From: Planococcus sp. CPCC 101016
GTDB taxonomy: Bacteria; Bacillota; Bacilli; Bacillales_A; Planococcaceae
Reading direction: 5' to 3'
NCBI RefSeq assembly: GCF_007859295.1
Contig: NZ_VOHB01000002.1
Location: 1,303,624-1,367,623, forward strand
Length of the DNA stretch: 64,000 nucleotides
The translations under genes and the position numbers were made by a program. Below are positions 56,351 to 64,000 of this stretch, piece after piece (position 1 is the stretch's first letter; each line of letters starts with the position of its first letter). The notes under the pieces were generated by a model that saw only the letters and a program-made list of their open reading frames with translations, had not been told where the DNA came from and did not search any database.

Positions 56351-57404
56351 ATACTTTAAAATCAATTTTGATCATTCCGGCTTCACGTGCTGATGTAAAG
56401 AGGATGACGATCAATGGTCCGACAAAGAATCCGAGAAAGCCGATTAATTGTAGGCCGATGAACATAGCGATTAACGTCGCTAGAGGTGAAAGGCCGATTT
56501 GAGTGCCCATGACCTTCGGTTCTACTGTCCGTCGAATAATCAACAGCACAAGCGCCAGTATAGCCAATTGTGTTCCTTGGACGATATCCCCTGTTATGAA
56601 TTCGTATACAAACCATGGCGTTAAAACGATGATCGATCCCAATATTGGAATAAAATCAATAATCCAAATCACCAACGACATGACAAATGCATACTCCGGT
56701 GTGATAAAGGCTAAAGAAACGAGCGAGACGATAAATATAATGCAGCTGACCAGGAACTGCGCTTTCAAAAAGCCGAAAATTACTTTATTCAATCGAGCAA
56801 ACATAAAACGCACTTTTTCGGCTGTTGAATCCTTCAACCGGTTAAATAGCATGATTTTCAAATCAGGCAAATCCAGCATGAACAAGAACAATGCAATCAA
56901 GAATACAATAAAGCTCACCAGGAAAGAGGGGATGCCAGTCAACAAATTGGAGACGGTATCGTAATTGACTATTGTCAGTATCCAACTGCGGATCCCTTCC
57001 ATAAAGCCAGCAAGTTCGGTTTCAAATGAAGAAACCACTTCGACCGGCATATCTTCCGTTGATCGGAAGAAAAACCGCTGGAATTCATCCCACATAACGG
57101 ATAAAGTGTTGATGTATTCAGGGACCATTTTAGAAAATTGAATGATCTGCCCAATCAATTGTGTAACGATCCAATACAGCAGGCCGGAAACTACTACCAA
57201 GAAAAGTATGAAAACCGATATTACAGCAGACTTCCTATGCCATTTGAACCTTTTATGTATAAAATTTACAATTGGTTCTAAAAAAATAGCTGTGATCAAA
57301 GCGATGATCAAAGGGATGGAAACCGGCAATATGTAAATCGAAATTAAAATTAAGACCGCAATGACAACAGCGATCGTTATTGTCTTTTTCGTCAACCACT
57401 TCAC
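56349..57404 (-). CDS. AI-2E/PerM family membrane protein, YtvI-like
   Basis: A 351-residue membrane protein of the AI-2E exporter/PerM family with about seven to eight helices. The C-terminal IGLSPLATLIAMFIGLQLIG and the Asp-bearing IIDFIPILGSII are typical. YtvI relatives are linked to sporulation in Bacillus; transport of autoinducer or sodium is claimed for other members. GTG start after AGGAGG. Confidence 0.83.
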   Translation of the reverse strand: MKWLTKKTITIAVVIAVLILISIYILPVSIPLIIALITAIFLEPIVNFIHKRFKWHRKSAVISVFILFLVVVSGLLYWIVTQLIGQIIQFSKMVPEYINTLSVMWDEFQRFFFRSTEDMPVEVVSSFETELAGFMEGIRSWILTIVNYDTVSNLLTGIPSFLVSFIVFLIALFLFMLDLPDLKIMLFNRLKDSTAEKVRFMFARLNKVIFGFLKAQFLVSCIIFIVSLVSLAFITPEYAFVMSLVIWIIDFIPILGSIIVLTPWFVYEFITGDIVQGTQLAILALVLLIIRRTVEPKVMGTQIGLSPLATLIAMFIGLQLIGFLGFFVGPLIVILFTSAREAGMIKIDFKV

Positions 57405-57448
57405 TGATTGAATCCTCCTTATGAAGTTGAAATTATTATGGTTGTTTA

Positions 57449-57480
57449 AAAAAACCGCAGTTCAATTACTGAACTGCGGG
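57449..57480 (-). terminator. Terminator of the YugN-like gene
   Basis: CCGCAGTTCA/TGAACTGCGG with ATTAC loop; T tail on the minus strand. Confidence 0.88.
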
Positions 57481-57484
57481 ATTT

Positions 57485-57850
57485 TTATACACTGATTTCG
57501 AAAGCTTGGATTTCCTTTTTGATGGATTCCAATAAACCGATACACGTTTTAACTAAGTGTTCCGGGAATTCTTCATCTTCACCATATTCAACACCATGCG
57601 GATAGTAATGTTTGCCAAGTGCTGGCTTCATGACGCGCATAGTGGCATCATTTGAATCGACGTCACCGTCAGTAGCATATGCGAATACACGTAAGTAATA
57701 AGTGCCTTCACGTATGATGAATTTGCGGTCGTATGTGACACGCTCGTAATCCCACTGGCCTTCTTTAGTTAAGCCATGTTTGTTCATGATGCTTTCAAGT
57801 AATGCGATATCTACGTGAATGTTTTCAAGTCCTGTATTTTCAAAATACAT
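57485..57850 (-). CDS. YugN-like family protein
   Basis: A 121-residue soluble protein matching the YugN family pattern (GQWDYERVTYDRKF, REGTYYLRVFAYA, YYPHGVEYGEDEEFP). Function unknown. ATG preceded by GGAGGAG. Single-gene unit. Confidence 0.82.
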   Translation of the reverse strand: MYFENTGLENIHVDIALLESIMNKHGLTKEGQWDYERVTYDRKFIIREGTYYLRVFAYATDGDVDSNDATMRVMKPALGKHYYPHGVEYGEDEEFPEHLVKTCIGLLESIKKEIQAFEISV

Positions 57851-57932
57851 AGGATCTCTCCTCCTCTATAACAAAAAAGACTACATGCTCCTTTAATAAT
57901 AGATCATATTTTAAGTTGTTGCAATGGCTAGA

Positions 57933-57962
57933 TTGTGTCAGTGTAGAGGCGGCTGTTATAAT
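57933..57962 (+). promoter_or_regulatory. Predicted SigA promoter of ylbC
   Basis: TTGTGT, 18 bases, TATAAT, with a TGT before the -10; 32 bases before the start codon. Confidence 0.5.
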
Positions 57963-57994
57963 AATGAGAATACAATAGTAAAGGAGCTGTTCGA

Positions 57995-59059
57995 TTGAAA
58001 GACTTGCTGCGCATAATGATTTTTCTATCGATAGTCCTTATCGGTTTATTTTATTTGGATCCAACCATTAGTGAAAATGACGTGCTGGAAGCCCCGCGGA
58101 CAGTAGATCCATTGCCAAGCGAAGAAATAACAGATGATTCCTTGGACATCGACCGCCCAGCAACGGGTATTTCAACTTATATAGGCAAATCCAGTGAAGA
58201 ATGGATTGGAGCCTACGGAGAACCTATACGGATAGAACCGTCTGCCTTTGGCTATGACTGGTGGATCTATAACGCCAGCTACGCACACTTTATGATGACG
58301 GGGGTCAAAGATGGCAAAGTGGTCCAAGTATATACAGCAGGTGTCGCTGCAGATGCAGCTCCCTATAAGATAGGGCAGAACCTTGATGACTTATATCGCT
58401 TTACAATTTTGGAAAATGAGGTAACCGTTAAATACGGCGAAACGATCTATACCTTCAATGTAACTGCTGAAGATATGGACAAGCGTATCCTGGTTAAATT
58501 TGATGGCGTCTATGCTCAGCTTTATATCGATTCTTTAGATCGGGCATTAGAAGCAGTCCGGTTCATGGATGCCGAGACCCTAGTTCGCCATCAGCCCTAT
58601 GACATGATGTTTTCTGGTGAATTAATGCCGATAGAGATGCCTTCTTCGAAAATGCAGCAATCAATTGATGACGCAAATGCTAAGCAGATTGTCGATTTAG
58701 TGAATGTTTATCGTCTTCATCATCAAACAAAGCCTTTAAACCTTAATCCGCCGACAAGCGCAGTTGCAGCTGCGAACAGTGAAGACATGGCTAAGCAAAA
58801 TTTTTCATCCGAAGAACTGGAATTTAAAGATTTGCATGCACGCCTGGAAGAGGGCAATATCGCCTTTGAACAGGCAGCCGTTAATACAGCCGCACGCTAT
58901 TTTGATGCAGCCGAAACTGTCCATGGATGGATCAATTCAGATGTCCACCGGAAGACGCTGCTGAGTGATCAGTACAACCAGACGGGCGTTGGAGTGTTCG
59001 GGAAATATTATACTCAGATCTTTCTTGAAAAAGAGCCTGTTATTGCTTCACCGCAATAA
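57995..59059 (+). CDS. ylbC: CAP-domain protein YlbC
   Basis: A 354-residue exported protein with an N-terminal membrane segment (about 5-21), a CAP-associated N-terminal domain (about 50-190, STYIGKSSEEWIGAYGEP) and a C-terminal CAP/SCP domain (about 225-350, NVYRLHHQTKPLNLNPPTSA, VHGWINSDVHRKTLL). TTG start 8 bases after AAAGGAG. Function unknown; likely at the cell surface. The last eight codons overlap the convergent thioesterase gene. Confidence 0.83.
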   Translation: MKDLLRIMIFLSIVLIGLFYLDPTISENDVLEAPRTVDPLPSEEITDDSLDIDRPATGISTYIGKSSEEWIGAYGEPIRIEPSAFGYDWWIYNASYAHFMMTGVKDGKVVQVYTAGVAADAAPYKIGQNLDDLYRFTILENEVTVKYGETIYTFNVTAEDMDKRILVKFDGVYAQLYIDSLDRALEAVRFMDAETLVRHQPYDMMFSGELMPIEMPSSKMQQSIDDANAKQIVDLVNVYRLHHQTKPLNLNPPTSAVAAANSEDMAKQNFSSEELEFKDLHARLEEGNIAFEQAAVNTAARYFDAAETVHGWINSDVHRKTLLSDQYNQTGVGVFGKYYTQIFLEKEPVIASPQ

Positions 59060-59075
59060 CAGGCTCTGTCTTTTT
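59031..59075. terminator. Palindromic terminator covering both convergent stop codons
   Basis: AGAGCCTGTTATTGC (59032-59046) pairs perfectly with its inverse at 59053-59067, loop TTCACC, then T-rich sequence. The stops of ylbC (59057-59059) and the thioesterase gene (59040-59042) both lie in the stem. Confidence 0.85.
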
Positions 59076-59549
59076 AGGTACGATAAAAAAAGAACCTGTG
59101 GCGGTTGCAATATGCTTGCCGTCGTCTTGAAAGATATTTCCTTCAAGGACCATGGTGTGTCTGCCGCTGCGGATAATTTGTGCTTTTGCGGTTATTTTTT
59201 CTTCATCTGCTACAGTGAGGTAATGTATGGTAAGATTTGTGGTCACAGCGCCGAATCCAGTGGGACACTGACTGTTTGCAAGAGTTCCCATCGCTGTGTC
59301 TAGTAGAACAGCAAGAATACCGCCATGCGGAATATTTACATTATTATGGATGAACGGAGTATTAGGAATAGACACATGGGAAGACTCTTCATCGGTAACC
59401 CGTGTCATGTTCAGCCCAGCACTCAAATAAGTAGTAAATTCACCTTGTTGTTTTTTCTCGAAATTTTTCAGATAGTCGGTTAGAATCTCAAGGTCTTCGG
59501 TACTGGCGTTTTTAATAAGGCGGGTAAATTGATCGGTTAAACTATTCAT
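59040..59549 (-). CDS. PaaI-type hotdog thioesterase
   Basis: A 169-residue protein with an N-terminal helical extension of about 45 residues and a hotdog domain (NIPHGGILAVLLDTAMGTLA, TNLTIHYLTVADEEKITAKA). HGG and the following Asp/Thr helix match the PaaI/YdiI acyl-CoA thioesterases. Substrate unknown. It ends in the shared palindrome with ylbC. Confidence 0.82.
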   Translation of the reverse strand: MNSLTDQFTRLIKNASTEDLEILTDYLKNFEKKQQGEFTTYLSAGLNMTRVTDEESSHVSIPNTPFIHNNVNIPHGGILAVLLDTAMGTLANSQCPTGFGAVTTNLTIHYLTVADEEKITAKAQIIRSGRHTMVLEGNIFQDDGKHIATATGSFFIVPKKTEPVIAVKQ

Positions 59550-59625
59550 GTTGACAATCCCTTCAAGTCTGTAGTGAAATACAAAAATATCTGCTATGAT
59601 TAAAAGCGTAAAGGAGGAAAATGCT

Positions 59626-60072
59626 ATGATTATGACCTATGAATGGGCTGAAATAACTGACTTTGCAGATGAGTTAAGCCAAATGATCCTACAATCGGAG
59701 CAAGCTGATCTTTACAAGGAAGCTTATGCCTCTGTCTATAACGATAAAAATCTTGCCAATGAAATACTTGCATTTGCCAGATTAAAAGAGCAATACGAAG
59801 AAGTACAGCGGTTTGGAAAATACCATCCCGAATATTCTCGAGTGATGAAGCAGATACGTGTCGATAAACGCCGTTTGGACCTGAATGAGAAAGTGGCCAA
59901 CCTGCGTTTAGCTGAAAATGAACTGCAGGATCTCATGGATCAGGTAAGTTTTATAATTGGCAGATCGGTATCAGAGGCAGTTAAAATTCCCTCCACCAAT
60001 CCGTTTTTCTCATCGGATTCCTCCTGCGGGGGAAGCTGTGGCACTGGCGGAGGATGCTCTTGTTCAGCGTGA
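59626..60072 (+). CDS. ylbF: YlbF, RNA maturation/Y-complex subunit
   Basis: A 148-residue helical protein of the YlbF/YmcA (Com_YlbF) family (LKEQYEEVQRFGKYHPEY). In B. subtilis YlbF, YmcA and YaaT form a complex with [4Fe-4S] clusters that directs RNase Y maturation of mRNAs and affects competence, biofilm and sporulation. The C-terminal SSCGGSCGTGGGCSCSA supplies cluster Cys. ATG at 59626 follows GGAGG by 8 bases. Confidence 0.92.
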   Translation: MIMTYEWAEITDFADELSQMILQSEQADLYKEAYASVYNDKNLANEILAFARLKEQYEEVQRFGKYHPEYSRVMKQIRVDKRRLDLNEKVANLRLAENELQDLMDQVSFIIGRSVSEAVKIPSTNPFFSSDSSCGGSCGTGGGCSCSA

Positions 60073-60097
60073 CAGATTAAACTCAAAATATATCCAT

Positions 60098-60131
60098 AAA
60101 AAAAGTGCAACGTTTTCGTTGCACTTTTTTT
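60098..60131. terminator. Bidirectional terminator of ylbF and the GDPD gene
   Basis: AAAGTGCAACG/CGTTGCACTTT with TTTT loop and A/T runs. Confidence 0.9.
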
Positions 60132-60138
60132 ATGTCCA

Positions 60139-61047
60139 TTATTCTTCCAGTTCTGAGAGGAGTGCCAACGCCAAATCAGGACGATCAGTTATGATGCCTT
60201 TTGCTCCCGCATTAATTAATGCACGCATAGCTTCCGGCTCATCAATGATCCAATAATGTACGGGTATATTCAAATTCTCCAAGAATGCGATAAAGCGCGG
60301 GGAATCCAATCGAAATACAGATGACTTAACGGGAATCTGGAAAACATCTGCCCGCGGCTGATACAAATGGCCAAATTGGCTGTTATAGGAAGTATATGCT
60401 TTTCTGACTTCGTTTTCACCTGCGCCGATAGCTACCCGGTTTTGGGCATACAAGTTGAAGCGGTCGATTTGTTCATCATAAAAAGAAGTTACAGCCACCC
60501 GATCTTGAACGCCAAGTGAGTCGATCAGCCGCCATAGCTTCGAAGGCACTAAACTGCCTTCATATGTTTCAGGGTCGTCCTTGATGTCGATATTGATATA
60601 CATCTGTGGAAATTTTTCAATCAGTTCACGCAACAGTACGACTCTTTCATTTTTTCCGCGGTACGAATGTTGACCTTCAGTATCGATAAAATGATAGCCA
60701 AGATCGAAGGCTTTTAACTGTTCAAGAGACATATCGGCTACTCTTCCAGCTCCATCTGTTGTCCGGTCAATAAATTCATCATGAAAAACCAAAATTTCTT
60801 CATCACTTGTCATCCGGATATCAATTTCAAAACCGTGGACGCCAAGTTCAGCTGACCGGTTAAATGCAGCTAAAGTGTTTTCAGGTGCCAATTTGGCGCC
60901 GCCGCGATGTGCAAGAACAATAGGTCGTTCATAATTCAATACCTCTTTGGCTGGGCGCTGCTGTGGATTCGCCAAGGCTTTAGAGCCAGCCCAAGCAGCT
61001 GCCCCGACGGCAGCGGCAGCTAAGCCGATTTTTGTCTTTTTTCCCAT
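60139..61047 (-). CDS. Glycerophosphodiester phosphodiesterase
   Basis: A 302-residue protein with an N-terminal hydrophobic signal or anchor (about 6-25) and a GDPD TIM barrel. Catalytic and metal residues are in LAHRGGAKLAPENT, FEIDIRM and FHDEFIDRTT; a later IDIKDD adds metal ligand. It would release glycerol-3-phosphate from glycerophosphodiesters or teichoic acid fragments outside the membrane. GGGAGG upstream of the ATG. Confidence 0.9.
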   Translation of the reverse strand: MGKKTKIGLAAAAVGAAAWAGSKALANPQQRPAKEVLNYERPIVLAHRGGAKLAPENTLAAFNRSAELGVHGFEIDIRMTSDEEILVFHDEFIDRTTDGAGRVADMSLEQLKAFDLGYHFIDTEGQHSYRGKNERVVLLRELIEKFPQMYINIDIKDDPETYEGSLVPSKLWRLIDSLGVQDRVAVTSFYDEQIDRFNLYAQNRVAIGAGENEVRKAYTSYNSQFGHLYQPRADVFQIPVKSSVFRLDSPRFIAFLENLNIPVHYWIIDEPEAMRALINAGAKGIITDRPDLALALLSELEE

Positions 61048-61178
61048 ATTCTGTTTTACCTCCCTGAAATTCTGTAATAAAAACAGTATAGCGAATTGAA
61101 TGTTGTCCTGTCAGTTTATTCGGTTGCGGCTTTTTTCTTTCCTATGGTATTCTAGAAGCTAAGAAAAGAGGGATACTT

Positions 61179-61451
61179 ATGCATGATCGCCAAGGCCTCA
61201 TTGTCTATGTGCATCATTTGAAACAAGCTAAATCGCTGCGGAAATTCGGACATGTCCACTATATTTCCCGTAAGTTGAAATATGTAGTCCTTTACATGGA
61301 TCAGGATATCATCGAAACCACCAAGACGAAGTTAAATAAATTACCTTATGTAAAACAGGTGCTTGAATCCTACCGCCCATTCCTAAAAACAGAATATGAA
61401 AATGCCAAACCAGATAAAGCGAAGGAATACGATTATAAAATCGGCCTTTGA
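61179..61451 (+). CDS. ylbG: UPF0298 (DUF2129) protein YlbG
   Basis: A 90-residue soluble protein of the DUF2129 family ([20 protein letters not shown]). Function unknown; place between ylbF and rsmD follows B. subtilis. AGAGGG precedes the ATG. Confidence 0.87.
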   Translation: MHDRQGLIVYVHHLKQAKSLRKFGHVHYISRKLKYVVLYMDQDIIETTKTKLNKLPYVKQVLESYRPFLKTEYENAKPDKAKEYDYKIGL

Positions 61452-61835
61452 TTATTGCATAGGCGGAATATAATGATTTAATCTCAAAACTGAAATCAGG
61501 TGGCTATGGTAGAATTTTCTATCTGCGTACACTGACGAGTGTTTGACTTCCATCTTGATCGGGCTATGTCCAAGCGTTGCAACGGCCTGTTCAAAAACTT
61601 CCAAACGCTTGGAATTGACTGGAATTCCTTCGCGGCATAGATAAATCGGCATGAAATTACCTTCTGAAGCTGGTTTGAATACAGCCGCCAGCGAAAGGAC
61701 ATTCTGGCCCTGAGGATTCGTGGAAATAAATACAAATCCATGCATAAAGCGTTGTTGGTTGCTTGTGATGAGTTCACGGAGCTCATAAATATCTCCGTAC
61801 CCTTCTCCGAGTTCAATAAAACGTTGAATCATCAT
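61452..61835 (-). CDS. Conserved hypothetical protein (DUF7147-like)
   Basis: A 127-residue soluble protein starting MMIQRFIELGEGYGDIYEL. I recall similar proteins beside rsmD in other Bacillales under a DUF label, some mis-named methylthioribose kinase; no kinase motif is visible. AAAGGA precedes the ATG. Its stop abuts the ylbG stop with no gap, so the two convergent genes share an end. Confidence 0.7.
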   Translation of the reverse strand: MMIQRFIELGEGYGDIYELRELITSNQQRFMHGFVFISTNPQGQNVLSLAAVFKPASEGNFMPIYLCREGIPVNSKRLEVFEQAVATLGHSPIKMEVKHSSVYADRKFYHSHLISVLRLNHYIPPMQ

Positions 61836-61915
61836 TTCACGTCCTTTCCAGTCTTCATTTTACCATTATGTAACTAAAATGCATCAAGAAAATCATTTAA
61901 GTTAGAGGCGATAAT

Positions 61916-62963
<1,048 letters not shown>

Positions 62964-62990
62964 GTCACGAATCTCGTGGCTTTTTCTTTT
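62964..62990 (+). terminator. Terminator of rsmD-coaD
   Basis: GTCACGA/TCGTGGC, loop ATC, then T-rich tail. Confidence 0.72.
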
Positions 62991-63040
62991 GTGAAATTTA
63001 AAGGGAGCCTAAGATTTCACACGATGAAAGGAAGAACAGC

Positions 63041-64000
63041 ATGAAAAACAAACGATTATTCATTTTCGTCATCGTGATGGCGCTTGTCGTCTTTTTGTCT
63101 TCTTATCGATTGGATGCTTATATCACCAAACCCGGAGGCGCTTACGAATTGTCGCCGCTGGTGGAAGTGGCCGGGGGCGATAAAGATGATCAAGGAAGCC
63201 TTAGTTTGATGACGGTCTCCATGCTGACAGCGACTCCTGCTCTGTATGTCTGGGCAAAAATTCAGGATGGTTATAAGTTTTTGCCACCAGAACAAGTTCG
63301 AAGCCCTCATGAGAGCGACGAAGAATACAATGTGCGCCAGTTAAAGCTGATGTCTGATTCACAGGTCAATGCTCTTCAGATTGCATTTGAACAAGCAGAT
63401 CTGCCCTACGAGATTAACAACAATGGTGTCTTTGTCTTGAATGTACTGACAGGGGGAGCGGCAGATGGTATTTTGTCTCCGGGAGACCGTGTTTTGGAAG
63501 TGGACGGCAACAACTTTACTGAAATGCAGGAACTCATCGATTACTTAAGCGAAAAAGAAGATGGTGAAACGGTGGAAGTACTTTATGAGCGGAAAGAGCG
63601 TGAAATCAGTACTGACATCAAGTTGGCTCCACTGCCAACGAATCCAGAACGGGTTGGCTTGGGAATTTCATTTGTAGAGGATAAAAGCATCGAAACGACA
63701 CCTAAAGTGGATATCGATTCCGATACAATAGGTGGTCCCTCAGCCGGACTGATGTTCACGCTTGAAATTCTCAATCAATTAGTGGATGACGATATAACAA
63801 AAGGCTATAACATAGCCGGCACCGGCACGATGGAAAGCGATGGTTCTGTTGGTAGAATCGGCGGGATTGATCAAAAGATTATGGCAGCTGATTCTGCAGA
63901 CATCGATATTTTCTTCGCGCCAAGCGAACCGGTGGAGGGCGGAGGCGACAGCAATTATGCAGTCGCTGTTGAAACCGCAGAAAAAATTGGGACAACGATG
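63041..64000 (+). CDS. ylbL: YlbL-type PDZ/Lon-like S16 serine protease (partial, cut by window end)
   Basis: An open frame of 320 codons running off the window. An N-terminal membrane anchor (about 5-20) is followed by an N-terminal domain, a PDZ domain (about 125-195, VLTGGAADGILSPGDRVLEVDG) and a Lon-type S16 protease domain. The nucleophile is in GGPSAGLMFTLE and the catalytic Lys in IGGIDQKIMAAD, so the dyad is present before the cut. YlbL of B. subtilis (341 residues) acts in DNA-damage checkpoint recovery by degrading YneA. ATG follows AGGAAG. Confidence 0.9.
   Translation, partial: MKNKRLFIFVIVMALVVFLSSYRLDAYITKPGGAYELSPLVEVAGGDKDDQGSLSLMTVSMLTATPALYVWAKIQDGYKFLPPEQVRSPHESDEEYNVRQLKLMSDSQVNALQIAFEQADLPYEINNNGVFVLNVLTGGAADGILSPGDRVLEVDGNNFTEMQELIDYLSEKEDGETVEVLYERKEREISTDIKLAPLPTNPERVGLGISFVEDKSIETTPKVDIDSDTIGGPSAGLMFTLEILNQLVDDDITKGYNIAGTGTMESDGSVGRIGGIDQKIMAADSADIDIFFAPSEPVEGGGDSNYAVAVETAEKIGTTM

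Overview
This window looks like a chromosomal segment of a low-to-medium GC Gram-positive bacterium of the order Bacillales, most likely a Planococcaceae member (Planococcus or a near relative). The reasons are the protein families, the strong AGGAGG-type ribosome binding sites with frequent GTG and TTG starts, the U-tailed hairpins after almost every operon, and a gene order that, from memory and without a database search, follows one continuous arc of the Bacillus subtilis chromosome: ccpC-dapH-dapL ... ktrC-rnjA-rpoY-ykrA-def-ykyA-pdhABCD-speA-yktA-yktB-ykzI-yktC-ylaF-typA-ylaH-ylaI-ylaN-ftsW-pycA-ctaA/ctaBCDEFG-ylbC-ylbF-ylbG-rsmD-coaD-ylbL. I see no rRNA, tRNA, phage, IS element or CRISPR array.

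Layout. 1-4.4 kb: an MFS exporter, a CcpC/CcpE-like LysR regulator and the acetylase-branch lysine/diaminopimelate genes dapH-dapL. 4.4-16.3 kb: a tightly overlapping eight-gene operon that I consider the most interesting system here. It encodes a secreted/membrane protein with a glutamine-amidotransferase-like region, an ABC-2 ATPase and permease, a membrane coiled-coil protein with a long Gly-Gln repeat, a MoxR AAA+ ATPase, a DUF58 protein and two large membrane VWA proteins, preceded by an excellent match to an ECF-sigma (SigW/SigM-type) promoter. 16.3-22 kb (minus strand): a DHA1 drug exporter and the polyamine uptake operon potABCD led by its XRE-cupin regulator. 22.3-27.2 kb: a Cys-rich small protein, ktrC, rnjA-rpoY, a 23-codon micro-ORF with its own promoter and terminator, a HAD phosphatase and peptide deformylase. 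27.3-39.2 kb: lipoprotein YkyA, the pyruvate dehydrogenase operon, a deacetylase lipoprotein, the SpeA decarboxylase, an FMN oxygenase and small conserved genes. 39.2-43.1 kb: typA and the yla genes. 43.1-56.3 kb: ftsW-pycA, then the heme A and cytochrome caa3 oxidase genes. 56.3-64 kb: YtvI-like protein, ylb genes, GDPD, rsmD-coaD and a YlbL protease cut by the window end.

The genes fall into linked themes: anaplerosis and respiration (pdh, pycA, cta, a possible ResD site between ctaA and ctaB), polyamine supply (potABCD uptake and speA synthesis), RNA and translation (rnjA, rpoY, def, typA, rsmD), and envelope maintenance (VWA operon, ftsW, dap genes). Two intergenic gaps, before ftsW and before ctaG, are filled with copies of a dispersed repeat of about 120-125 bp built round a 57-bp dyad. 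Two convergent gene pairs end inside palindromic terminators that encode nearly the same C-terminal peptide on both strands.
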